Below, in pieces: positions 1 through 8,063 of a stretch of DNA of 9,209 nucleotides. The DNA comes from Ohtaekwangia sp. (GTDB lineage: Bacteria; Bacteroidota; Bacteroidia; Cytophagales; Cyclobacteriaceae). The position numbers and the translations under genes were made by a program. The notes below the pieces were generated by a model, which saw only the letters and a list, made by a program, of their open reading frames with translations, did no database searches and had not been told where the DNA came from. The stretch covers positions 1-9,209 of the forward strand of contig JAJNPV010000053.1 in assembly GCA_021155195.1 (NCBI GenBank). Direction: 5' to 3'. Every line of letters begins with the position of its first letter. The first letter of the stretch is position 1.

Positions 1-69
1 ACCCAGCTCACGTTCCTTTTTGAGTGGTGAACAATCACACCCTTTCGAAATTCTGCTTTCGAAGGTTAA

Positions 70-143
70 GAAGAGCCGACATCGAAGGATCAAAAAGCTG
101 CGTCGATATGGACTCTTGGTAGCCACAAGCCAGTTATCCCTCT
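70..143 (-). other. 28S peptidyl-transferase centre segment
   Basis: On the minus strand this reads GAGGGATAACTGGCTTGTGG, continues through CATATCGACG, and ends CTTTTTGATCCTTCGATGTCGGCTCTTC. The GGATAACTGGCTTGTGG and GATGTCGGCTC parts line the catalytic cavity and are unchanged from the eukaryotic consensus I know. The middle hairpin differs (CTACCAAGAGTCCATATCGACGCAG). Intact catalytic strings beside a changed hairpin fit a functional but fast-evolving rRNA. Confidence 0.85.
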
Positions 144-805
144 GGTAACTTTTCTGACACCTCAAACTTTAGTTAATAAAAGATTAAGGATCGATAGGCC
201 GTGCTTTCACAGTTTGTATTCGTACTGAAAATTCAAATCAATAATACTTTTACCCTTTTATTCTACATGAGATTTCCGTTCTCATTGAGTATTACTTTGG
301 ACACTCAAGTTATCATTTATTGAATGTGCCGCCCCAGCCAAACTCCCTACCAAATAATGTCATTTTTATAGATCCTAGACTTAGAGGTCAAATCGTTTCA
401 CAAGAATAGAGGCCGAAACTTTCCTGCTAACATACAGTACTCATCCCAACACGCACCCTTTATGAACATCTTCCGGTAGCGCTTGCGCAGCATAACCAGA
501 GATAACAGTTCTTATCTAACGTAATATACCAGTTGCTTCTTGAAATAAATGGAAGAACATTTATTCTACATAAAAATTAAGTAAAACAACTACAAAAGTA
601 GTGGTATTTCAAGTTCGTCTTTCAACTCCCACTTATAACTATACCTTTCGCGTCGTTTCACAATGTCTGACTAGAGTTAAGCTCAAAAGGGTCTTCTTTC
701 CCCATATTTTTGGTCAGGCCCGTTCCCCTGACAGTGAGTTCGCCAAGTGGTAAATAGGGACAGTAAGAGTCTCGTTGATCCATTCGTGCACGTCTCTAAT
801 TAGAA

Positions 806-864
<59 letters not shown>

Positions 865-1918
865 TGGTACATTTCTATAAATTCACATTCAGAGCACTGG
901 GCAGAAATCACGTTGTGTCATCTACATTTTCGATACATCACAACGCTTTGTTTTAATTAAACAGTCGGATTCTTCTTGTTCGTAACAGTTCTAATTTAGT
1001 CGCTAACGGTAAATGGAGATAAAATGCTGGAGTTGCCCCCAACAAGTTTCTAATATGCTTTCCAAAAGCTTTTTCGTAAGTCGCCCCACTACTAATGCCC
1101 ATACTGTACTCAACAATACTAGACGCCCCTGATACCCAACTATTAGAGCCAACCTTTTTCCCAAAGTTACAGGTTTAATTTGCCGACTTCCCTTATTTAC
1201 ATTCACTTGTTGATCAGAGTTAATAAAACTTAGAGACCTGTTGCGGTTATGAGTACGATGTGTACCAATAGGAATTCTTATATCAACTTTCATTGCTTAC
1301 TCATCTTTATAAGTCTCTAGCGAACTTTTTTCTAGGCACCTTCTCAAAACAAATCCATTAAGACAAGATACAGAGGTTGCATCTTTATCCATGGTTTCAA
1401 TCCACAGCTTCAGACGAGCTGATTTCGTGGACTGAATTTCAACGTATCCATTTAAGTAGAACAGAAAACTCTACAGTTGTAAGAGAAGATGGTCAAGTCA
1501 GCTTCGTAGGTTACCCTAGGTTCCTTATGTACACGTATAGTATAATTTAAACTATTTCCCTTTCTATGAATTGAAGCCTAATGTTGAAAATGCACAAGTG
1601 CCATTAGACTTTTAACAGAGTTAACCTCCACATTAGGATCGACTAACTCAGGTTCGAACAACGTTCGCCTGAAACCTTTCTCTGCTTCGATCTTCAAATT
1701 TTTTATTTGAATAATTGCTACTACCACCAAGATCTACACTAAATATAACTTCAATTAAGGTCACCCTCAATCTTTTCTGTTATCTTCACGCACATTTACT
1801 CGTTCAAACTTCATTATTTACTGACTAAATTTCAATCATTTCTTTCTATTTAAACGGTTGAGTTTAGATTGAAGGCTTAAGCGCAATCGATTTTCAGGGC
1901 TAATCCATTAGGCAGGTT

Positions 1919-1963
1919 CGTTGTTACACGTTACTTAGAGGATTTCGACTTCCATGACCACCT
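1919..1963 (-). other. 28S GTPase-associated region, partly altered
   Basis: The minus strand carries GGAAGTCGAAATCCTCTAAG, then TAACGTGTAACAACGAACC, then GATTAGCCCTGAAAATCGAT. This is the region where elongation factors and the ribosomal stalk bind. The loop core GTGTAACAAC is intact. The short stem that is GAG/CTC around it in typical eukaryotes reads roughly AACG/CGAA here and does not pair fully, unlike other changed helices in this locus. Confidence 0.65.
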
Positions 1964-2104
1964 TCCTGCTGTCTCGAAAGATCAACACCTTTTTTGGGAT
2001 CTTAATTAGCCTACATATTTGCATCTAAACTCAACGTTCGGTGCATCCCGCATCACCAGTTCTGCTTACCAAAAATGGTCCACTAAAGACTATTCCATTT
2101 CATT

Positions 2105-2165
2105 GCAACTATATTAAAATAAAGATAATATAGCTCATAATATTCCTTTCGGAAATACTATTGTA
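2105..2165 (-). other. A+T-rich 28S variable segment with two hairpins
   Basis: This segment lies between the conserved blocks CTTATTCTCAAACTTTGAATATG and GTCTTTAGTGGACC of the large subunit, a place where eukaryotic LSU varies in length. It folds locally: CTATATTA at 2109-2116 faces TAATATAG at 2126-2133, and a neighbouring stem near 2140-2160 is capped by GAAA on the minus strand (TTTCC-GAAA-GGAA). It looks like a lineage-specific expansion, not an intron. Confidence 0.6.
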
Positions 2166-3371
2166 TTACATATTCAAAGTTTGAGAATAAGTTGAATAAG
2201 AGATTACCCAAAGCTTCTAATCATTCGCTTTACCATATAAAATTGTTTACCGGATTAAAAATCCATACTAGTCTCAGCTATCCTGGGAGAAATTTCAATG
2301 TGAACCAGCTACCAAATATTTCGATTAGTCTTTCGCCCCTATACTCAAATCAGACGAACGATTTGCACGTCAGTACCGCTTCGAACCTCCATCAGAATTT
2401 CTCCTGACTTGGTTCGGTTCAAGCATAGTTCAATATCTTTCGGGTCCCATCATGTATACTCTGACACAATCCCTCTACGAGGAAGAATTGGTTAGTAGTA
2501 ATACTACCTTTTGCTTTCGCTACATTTTCCATAGGTTTAACACCCTTCAATTCGCATACATGTTAGACTCCTTGGTCCGTGTTTCAAGACGGGTCTAATT
2601 CGACCTTTTAATCAATCTTTGTCTCTTTCGCATCAGCTACCACAGTTAGCATATTATAATCAACTTCCTATCAACCATAAATGGAAAATTAGTGAAATAT
2701 CATATAACATACTATCTCTAATAACCCTCTATCTATCCGCTGCCTTCTTTCGAAAACATAAGGGACTTTCTTTCAACCGGCTACAGAACGCTACGACAAG
2801 CCTAGTCAAATAAAACCGAAGTAATATTTACACATTGGCAACTTTTCGCATTCTACAAACGGAGACTGATGTTATGGGTAAGCTCAAACGCACTACAAGT
2901 TTCCTCACAGCTGAATGACCCCAATAACTTCTAAACAAATCGAATCAAGTTCCTCTCATGGCAATTTCATGTTCTTTTCACTCTTTTTTCAAAGTTCTTT
3001 TCACCTTTCCTTCACAGTACTTGTGTGCTATTGGTATCTTCCCAATATTTAGTCTTAGATATTAACTAATACCTATATTAGAGTTGCAATCCCAAACAAC
3101 TCGACTCCCTAGAGCCTATTTCATGCATAAACTAAAAGATCTATTCACGGGACTTTAACCCTCTATGGTAGACTATTCATTAATAATCACTTAATAGATC
3201 CCCTAACCTATAGAAATCATGCTACATCAAACTACAATTCGGCAAATATCTAAGTACCTGCAGATTTTAAATCTTGGACATTTTCATGTTCGTTCGCCAC
3301 TACTAATGAAATCCCTGTTGGTTTCTTTTCCTGCACTTAGCAATATGCTTAAATTCAGTGCGTTGTCGAGC

Positions 3372-3381
3372 TTATAGGAGG
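3372..3381 (-). other. 28S side of the 5.8S-28S junction helix
   Basis: The minus strand reads CCTCCTATAA here and pairs with TTGTAGGAGG of the 5.8S 3' end (3548-3557): ten pairs in a row including one G-U. In common eukaryotes this helix is CUCAAA/UUUGAG plus GAC/GUC. Here the sequence is different on both sides while pairing is kept. Confidence 0.85.
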
Positions 3382-3385
3382 TTAA

Positions 3386-3542
3386 TTTTTAATTAAAAAT
3401 CTTCTTATTAACTAAAATATATGATATTTCTTAAAGAATTTCGTCTTAAATAGTATCTATTTTGTCTCTAATTAGATCAAATTTACGCAAGATTTCTACA
3501 ATACATAGATAACCTTGTAATTATTTGGTTTCATTACTTAAA
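3386..3542 (-). other. Internal transcribed spacer 2 (ITS2)
   Basis: About 157 nt of very A+T-rich sequence between 5.8S and 28S, removed during pre-rRNA processing. Its ends are set by the 5.8S-28S junction helix (3548-3557 with 3372-3381). It is short for a fungal ITS2. It contains local A/T palindromes such as TTAATTTTTAATTAA near 3382-3396. I did not derive the usual four-helix fold. Boundaries are uncertain by several nt. Confidence 0.8.
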
Positions 3543-3700
3543 TAAACCCTCCTACAAAATCGGTTTTGAGTTAAATCAAAACCACAATATGCGTTCAAAT
3601 ATTTACTAGTTCACTTAAGAGTTTGCAACAAACTAGAGTTATCGCAATTCACAGCGTTCTTCATCGTTGGAAGACCCAAGGAATCCATTGTCATGAGCTA
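3543..3700 (-). rRNA. 5.8S ribosomal RNA
   Basis: RNA of the 60S subunit that base-pairs with the 28S 5' end. On the minus strand the signature CGATGAAGAACGC is intact, followed by TGTGAATTGCGATAA and later ATTTGAACGCATATTG, all in the usual order and spacing. The extent chosen (158 nt) equals the normal 5.8S length and is anchored by the CTTGG block and by the 28S-pairing 3' end. Two hairpins are replaced by new sequences that still pair: AGTTTG/CAAACT where GAATT/AATTC is usual, and GGTTTTGA/TCAAAACC where CCCCTTGG/CCAGGGGG is usual. Other parts look worse: GGTCTT facing AAGAAC has a mismatch, CGCT/TGCG has a U-U, and the usual TCGATGA/TCATCGA complementarity is absent (ACGATGA against CTAGTAA). 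The divergence is unusually high for 5.8S, so its fold needs testing. Confidence 0.93.
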
Positions 3701-3871
3701 TATAAGCTTTTTTTTCTTTAACTATGTATATTTCTATTAAAAATGATTAAATATTAATCAAAACTCAGATCATTTTATAGACTATATTATAAATATAGAC
3801 TACTAACCGACCCAAATAGGTTAACTTTCTTTCTAACTGGCTATAAAGCATAGTTTTTTTTTTTTAGTATA
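3701..3871 (-). other. Internal transcribed spacer 1 (ITS1)
   Basis: About 171 nt of strongly A+T-rich sequence between the 18S 3' end and the 5.8S 5' end, discarded on processing. A run of 12 T at 3854-3865 (A12 in the transcript) begins only about 6 nt beyond the 18S 3' end. A second T-rich run lies near 3708-3716, close to the 5.8S 5' end. No conserved cleavage motif was recognised. Confidence 0.8.
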
Positions 3872-3879
3872 AATGATCC

Positions 3880-3901
3880 CTCCGCAGGTTCACCTACGAA
3901 G
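3880..3901 (-). other. 18S helix 45 with compensatory changes
   Basis: The minus strand reads CTTCGTAGG-TGAA-CCTGCGGAG. The usual eukaryotic form is TTCCGTAGG-TGAA-CCTGCGGAA. The outer U-A pair has become C-G on both sides, and an inner C-G has become a U-G wobble, so all nine pairs remain. The TGAA loop that carries the dimethylated adenosines is unchanged. Confidence 0.85.
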
Positions 3902-5791
3902 ACCTTGTTACGACTTCTCCTTCTTCTAAATTGCAAGATTCGAACAAATTTCTATAAGGTAAACACCCAAGAGTGATACCTTGTCTTTTACAAAACAAAC
4001 GTCAACGGTCCAAGGTCCTCATCACAAAATTCAATCAGTAGGAGCGACGGGCGGTGTGTACAAAGAGCAGGGACGTATTCAGGATGCGTTGATGACACAT
4101 CCTTACAAGGCATTCCTCGTTCAAGTGCGATAATTGCAAAACACTATCCCCATCACGAAATAGTTTTTGAGATTTCCTAAACCATGTCTGGTTAGGTATT
4201 ACTATGTGAATATATCATTGTAACGCGCGTGCAGCCCAGAACATCTAAGGGCATCACAGACCTGTTATTGTCTTTCTTCCTTTTAATTGTTTCACAAACA
4301 AAAAGAGTACCTCTAAGAAGCTTACTTCAAATACCAAAGTATATGGATAAACAAGTTTACCCAATTTTATTAGACCCTCCAAAGCTAAATAGCAGGAAAA
4401 GGTCTTGTTCGTTATCGGAATTAACCAGACAATTCAAACCACCAACTAAAAACGGCCATGCACCACCTTTCATACTATCATGAAAGAGCTATCAATCTGT
4501 CAATCCTTTTTATGTCCTGTCCTGGTGAGTTTTCCCGCGTTGAGTCAAATTAAGCCGCAGGTTCCACGCCTGGTGGTGCTCTTCCGTCAATTCTTTTAAG
4601 TTTCGGTCTTGCGACTATACTACCCCCAGAGTTCGAATATTCTAGATTTCTCGTATAGTGCCCAAAAAGTCATAATAAATGATTTTGGATCCTAAATCAA
4701 CATTGTTTACGGTTCAGACTACGATGGTATCTAATCATCTTCGCGCCCTGAACTTTCGTCCTTGACTGACAAAAACATCCTAGCAAAGTGCATTTGCATT
4801 AGTGTTTCTTCACTGGATCATAGAATTTCACCTCTTCCCAGTGAATAAAGGTGGCTCCAACAATTCCCATTTCTCATTACAAATCTTTCCCTCAGTACAA
4901 GTACTACAAAACTTGTGGAAGATACGTCATATTTCGTAATACCATGCTAATATATTCAAAGCTATAAAGCTTGTTTTGAACACCCTAATTTATTCACAGT
5001 TAATCCTTTCTAATTTACCTCTTAACTTTGTAAGGCTAAGAGGGCCCGTTACCTGTCTCCAGGTCCGATAGCAGTAATTAGAGTCTCGTTGACACCTAAA
5101 TTTTAGCTAACCAATCGCTCAGTTAACTATACATCTCAATTTCAATAAAATCAGCTATGGGCTTTTTAACTGCAGCAACTTTCAAATACACTCTTAGAGC
5201 TGGAATTACCGCGGCTGCTGGCACCAGACTTGCCCTCTAATTGTTTCTCGTTAATGGTTTTAAATTGTTCTCATCCCAGACACTGTTCCTAAAAGGACCC
5301 AATTCTGGTAATTTTCGTCACTACTTCGACGGAGTGTCATTGAGTAATTTTCGCGCCTGCTGCCTTCCTTAGAAGTGGTGGCAGTGTATCAGGCCACCTC
5401 TCCGAAATCAAACCCTAATCCTTCGTTATCCGTAAATATCTTTTTGGTCAAAGATACCACAAACAAATTGATGGATCAGTTTGAAGTGCATCGTTTCGAA
5501 AAACTATATATAGTCATTCGATAAGATAATTTATAACATTTCCAAAGTGCGTGTACAAGTTTAATTAACTCCACTTTCAATAAATTCTCCCTCAAAACTT
5601 GCGTTTCTCTTGGGTTCAGGTTAAACGTATTAATGTCACAATTAGTGACAATATCCACTCTCATATAACAAAATTATATGATGTTCATTGCTTCTTTTCA
5701 AACTGTTTTAATGAGCTCTCTACCGTTTCTATGTTTTGTTACCAATTTACTTAGATTTGCATGGCTTAATCTTTAAAGATAGCATATGTAA

Positions 5792-5808
5792 CTGACAAGA
5801 TCAATCAG
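5792..5808 (-). other. 18S helix 1 with compensatory change
   Basis: The minus strand reads CTGA-TTGATCTTG-TCAG. The near-universal form is CTGG-TTGATCCTG-CCAG. The G-C closing pair became A-U on both sides, so the four-pair stem survives. This change sits in the binding site of common universal 18S forward primers. Confidence 0.85.
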
Positions 5809-5811
5809 GTA

Positions 5812-5984
5812 AATATTTTATTTTTGTTAAATAACAAATTCTGACTAACATTATTCTTAAAGAATTGATAATAAATCATCAATCTTATAAGATTTTTGAC
5901 AGAAAATGTTAAAAACTATGTGTCTTTTCTATTAATTTAATACAAATAAATTTGCATAAATTCTGCTTGGCCTGGACTGATAAT
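5812..5984 (-). other. A+T-rich leader next to 18S (probable 5' external transcribed spacer)
   Basis: This stretch lies directly upstream of the 18S 5' end in the direction of transcription, so it is almost certainly part of the primary transcript. It is nearly pure A/T with short T and A runs and ends with a partial 'gcataaattctgct' motif near 5954-5966. No promoter, snoRNA-pairing site or coding region was recognised in it. Confidence 0.6.
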
Positions 5985-6093
5985 AATTTATGAGATAAAA
6001 TCTACATAAATTCTGCTAATAACTACGCATAAAAATGCTTAGAAATTCTGCGGCCTCTAATAACTACGCATAAATGCGCAGAAATTCTGCTAA
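5985..6093. repeat. 'cataaattctgc' element, copy 1 (internally duplicated)
   Basis: The element reads aatttatgagataaaatc, tacataaattctgctaat, then aactacgcataaatgcgc, agaaattctgctaa. Here the second half occurs twice, at about 6018-6052 (degenerate, with aaaaatgcttag) and 6058-6093. It is made of small inverted repeats: cgcat-aa-atgcg and gcagaa-a-ttctgc. Two further copies lie almost 2 kb away at 7906 and 7985. It may be a dispersed non-coding repeat that inserted near the 18S leader, or a processing or regulatory unit of the spacer. No coding capacity. Confidence 0.8.
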
Positions 6094-6311
6094 ATGTTGA
6101 AAAAGTTAATAAATTAACAGTTTCTTCTATGTATTTTTACGTACAAAGATTAACTCCGGATTTTTTTTGCAAATAAATGCTAAATATGCCCACATTCTCG
6201 ATATTTCTTAAGGCTAGGCCTTATAAAGTGAACAGACACCTATACAAGTGTCCGAAAATCACAGAAAGATCTGCAAGTATAGTTCGAGCTGGGGCTTCCG
6301 GCACCCCCTCT
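6094..6311. other. Spacer without recognisable gene
   Basis: Mixed A+T-rich sequence. The only structure I could support is a small hairpin, GACAC/GTGTC, near 6234-6252, and GGGG-(9 nt)-CCCC near 6291-6307. Open frames that begin near 6177 and 6248 overlap each other, have no recognisable domain and run through repeat sequence, so I do not call them genes. Confidence 0.5.
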
Positions 6312-6331
6312 CACTATATTATGTACAAAGT
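6312..6331. repeat. 20-bp block shared with 8967-8986
   Basis: The sequence cactatattatgtacaaagt is identical at both places, more than 2.6 kb apart, and in both cases follows a C-rich run. The adjoining 6333-6360 is an imperfect A/T palindrome (ctaagag...atctcag) that resembles the inner arm of the right-hand foldback (9165-9185). This suggests a degraded copy of the same foldback-type element. Confidence 0.75.
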
Positions 6332-6785
6332 TCTAAGAGAAAAAAATTTTTTTATCTCAGAAAAGTCGCACCACTGTTTATTGTAACGCTCCACATTGAA
6401 AAAAAAAACTGTTACATGGTCGTTAGTGCAAAATTGGGATGGCCTTCGGTAGGACCCAACCAACACCCCCCCTTTTTTAAAGGGCGTTGGACTTAAAGGC
6501 TCCCTCCCGGGCTTGTAACTCTTTCCCAGTACTGGTACTTGTAGATACAGCTGGTCGGTTTCATGGCTTATATCATGGGCTTTCCCTTATTCCACCTCGT
6601 GATTCTCCCAGTACTATACCCCCCCTTCGCGGTGAAGGGGAAATATAATACCACACCGTGATAGGAAAAACGACTGCTGGTCCTCAATACGGCTTCCTAA
6701 GGTTCCACAAACACACGAACTTCACCTGGACTTATAAATTGCGCACTGTAGGTCACCAAAGTACCTACACGCTACGACTTTCCCA
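6332..6785. other. Spacer with isolated hairpins, no gene
   Basis: Local inverted repeats seen: TGTAAC at 6382-6387 facing GTTACA at 6411-6416; CCAAC plus CCCTTT facing AAAGGG plus GTTGG across 6460-6490; the 10-bp palindrome CCAGTACTGG at 6526-6535; and CCCCTTC-GCGGT-GAAGGGG at 6622-6640. C-rich and G-rich runs alternate with A/T. No tRNA, 5S rRNA or Pol I promoter resemblance was found on either strand. Confidence 0.5.
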
Positions 6786-6833
6786 ATAGAATTACTATCA
6801 GGCGGCTTGGCCAACCGCTGCTTTTTGTCAAAT

Positions 6834-7370
6834 TACCCCAATAGAAATGACCTATCGAGAAGACTCCCTAATACTATACTCTGCTATAAAGGTAGCGCCC
6901 TATAGTATTTTTCTCTAATAGGAATGACCCATTAAAGACTGCTAAATAATGAATGAATGGACTGTGGACTAGGTGATTTGACTACACCTCTACTCTGCCG
7001 TGACCCCAATAGTAATGACCTATCGAGAAGACTCCCTTATACACTATAGTCTCACGATTAAGTGTCCTATAAAATGTATCTGCACTAATAGGAATGACCT
7101 ATTAGACTCTTGAATTAGGCGTGGCAGTACGCCCCTGCACTATCAGTGACCCCAATAGGAATGACCTATCGAGAAGACTCCAACGCAATATGGTCTCCAT
7201 AATGCGATTTTTTCCCTAATGCGGTTTACCCATACTAAGGAACTGCTGTTTTGTATGATTTTATAGTTATCACAGTCCATCAAGGAGGCTTCGTCCTATA
7301 AAAATCATCTGCGCCAATAGGAATGACCTATTAGATTGGACTAGACGTGACAGTTTGCGTCTCTGCTTCT
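6834..7370. repeat. Degenerate tandem units of about 146-220 bp
   Basis: Three units start near 6834, 7001 and 7147. Each opens with ccccaatag.aatgacctat then cgagaagactcc, contains a second hairpin of the (ta)ataggaatgaccyatta type in the middle, then a G/C-stemmed hairpin (AGGTG/CACCT at 6971-6989, GGCG/CGCC at 7119-7133, AGACG/CGTCT at 7343-7362), and closes near 'ctctgc' or 'cctgcac'. The order of parts is conserved although spacing is not. Confidence 0.7.
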
Positions 7371-7413
7371 CACCAAATAATACCAAATCATCAGGCATGA
7401 CCTGCTGGTATTA

Positions 7414-7648
7414 ATCAGGCCATAAAGGGCTCTGCTTCCTAATAGACACGACTCTTATTAGGCCGACTAGGCTTTGGTGACAACCTCTGCTTTACCAAAT
7501 GGGACTTAATAGGAGTGACCTATTAAGTTTCTCAACATCAGGCCATAAAGGGCTCTGCTTCCTAATAGACACGACTCTATCAGGCCGACTAGGCTTTGGT
7601 GGGACCTCTGCTTGCCAAATGTACTTAATAGGCGTGACCTATTAAGCT
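7414..7648. repeat. Tandem duplication with 123-bp offset
   Basis: The unit beginning atcaggccataaagggctct, then gcttcctaatagacacgact, occurs at 7414 and again at 7537. Both copies continue through aggccgactaggctttggtg and acctctgctt, and end in the acttaatagg-rgtga-cctattaag hairpin. Differences are a few substitutions and small indels. The first copy contains a CCTAATA/TATTAGG stem (7438-7444 with 7456-7462) that the second copy changes. A recent duplication inside the hairpin array. Confidence 0.85.
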
Positions 7649-7698
7649 CCTTTTGATACGACTAAGGATTTGCCGCTCCCTTATAGGCGCACTATAAG

Positions 7699-7874
7699 GT
7701 AGTACGTGATTAATCTCTTCATTTAAGTACAGTCGTTTCGGTTCATCGTCAAAATTACTACTAATTTTCACCTATTTAAACTTCGTGTAGACTGAAGAAG
7801 CCAAAAGAATCTTAGTCATCATAAAAATAGACTACTAACTTGCACCTATTAGGACTCCTCTAGTCCAGAAAGAC
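7699..7874. other. A+T-rich spacer with a weak internal repeat
   Basis: Two related stretches, near 7746-7780 and 7797-7852, share the pattern tcatc..aaaa, actactaa, ttgcacctatt. No gene, RNA gene or strong hairpin was found here. Confidence 0.5.
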
Positions 7875-7971
7875 TTAAATGCAGAAATTCTGCTAACCTT
7901 CTCTCTAATTTATGAGATAAATCTACATAAATTCTGCTAATAACTACGCATAAATGCGCAGATATTCTTCT
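7875..7971. repeat. 'cataaattctgc' element, copy 2 plus a half copy
   Basis: A half element (atgcagaaattctgctaa) lies at about 7879-7896, followed by a nearly full copy at 7906-7971 that starts aatttatgagataaatctac. Its end reads gcagatattcttctg where the other copies have gcagaaattctgctaa, so this copy has lost the perfect terminal inverted repeat. Confidence 0.8.
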
Positions 7972-7984
7972 GGGCTGGACTGGA

Positions 7985-8054
7985 CTAATTTATGAGACAA
8001 AATCTGCATAAATTCTGCTAAAATCTACGCATAAATGCGCAGAAATTCTGCTAA
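7985..8054. repeat. 'cataaattctgc' element, copy 3
   Basis: This copy starts ctaatttatgagacaaaatc and ends atgcgcagaaattctgctaa, about 70 bp. It is preceded by ggctggactggact, which resembles ggcctggactga just before copy 1 (near 5969-5980), so the shared unit may extend into that flank. It abuts the G+C-rich hairpin array. Confidence 0.8.
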
Positions 8055-8063
8055 GGTTATTGA

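Larger units (their letters stand above)
3872..5811 (-). rRNA. 18S (small subunit) ribosomal RNA, full length, strongly diverged
   Basis: RNA of the cytosolic 40S subunit, complete in this window at about 1,940 nt against roughly 1,800 in most fungi. The minus strand starts TACCTGATTGATCTTGTCAG and ends CCTGCGGAGGGATCATT. Functional blocks are kept: GTGCCAGCAGCCGCGGTAAT (530 loop, near 5204-5223), AGGTGAAATTCT, GATTAGATACC (near 4725-4736), AATTGACGGAAG, GCGGCTTAATTTGACTCAAC, GGTGGTGCATGGCCGTT, TGTACACACCGCCCGTCGC (decoding region, 4044-4062) and GAAGTCGTAACAAGG (near 3904-3918). Divergence is heavy in between, with extra A+T-rich length in the V7-like helix near 4270-4420, which has a GGGTAAAC-TT-GTTTATCC hairpin. 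Helices 1 and 45 changed on both sides together, which argues for function. Boundaries are inferred by alignment to remembered consensus and are good to a few nt. Confidence 0.96.
6786..7698. repeat. Array of ATAGG-(5 nt)-CCTAT hairpins
   Basis: At least eleven small inverted repeats share this design. The clearest are 6841-6855, 6916-6934, 7009-7023, 7085-7105 (CTAATAGG-aatga-CCTATTAG), 7155-7169, 7316-7332, 7392-7404 (CAGG-catga-CCTG inside an outer TACCA/TGGTA), 7504-7528 (ten-pair stem ACTTAATAGG-agtga-CCTATTAAGT), 7624-7646 and 7680-7698 (CTTATAG-gcgca-CTATAAG). Loops are five nt, most ending in tga. Stem length and sequence vary but pairing is kept. Most likely a spacer enhancer or transcribed-spacer array; function unknown. 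Confidence 0.85.

Noticed and set aside
1003..1293. 96-codon open frame on the minus strand
   Set aside because: It lies wholly inside conserved 28S rRNA (GGGAAGTCGGCAAATTAAAC block), so it is a chance frame.
2192..2813. Two plus-strand open frames (2192-2407 and 2619-2813)
   Set aside because: Both are antisense to conserved 28S domains and have no recognisable protein features.
3846..3871. T12 run next to the 18S 3' end as a Pol III terminator
   Set aside because: On the transcribed minus strand it is an A run inside ITS1, so it cannot end the rRNA transcript as a T-stretch.
4229..4483. 84-codon plus-strand open frame
   Set aside because: Antisense to the 18S, including the conserved GGTGGTGCATGGCC block; not a gene.
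5476..5664. 62-codon minus-strand open frame
   Set aside because: It is in the 5' third of 18S, in a variable A+T-rich part; stop-free by chance.
6177..6496. Two overlapping plus-strand open frames in the spacer
   Set aside because: They overlap in different frames, share no domain I know, include A/T palindromes and the repeated 20-bp block, and have no upstream signals. Most likely repeat-derived chance frames, though a decayed transposon-encoded peptide cannot be fully excluded.
6501..6760. Possible 5S rRNA or tRNA in the spacer
   Set aside because: I looked for 5S internal-control-like strings and tRNA B-box (GGTTCRANNCC) on both strands and saw none; CCAGTACTGG at 6526 is only a short palindrome.
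7746..7845. 'tactaac'-like strings as intron branch sites
   Set aside because: No matching splice donor or acceptor context or coding exon is present; the strings belong to a weak A+T-rich repeat.
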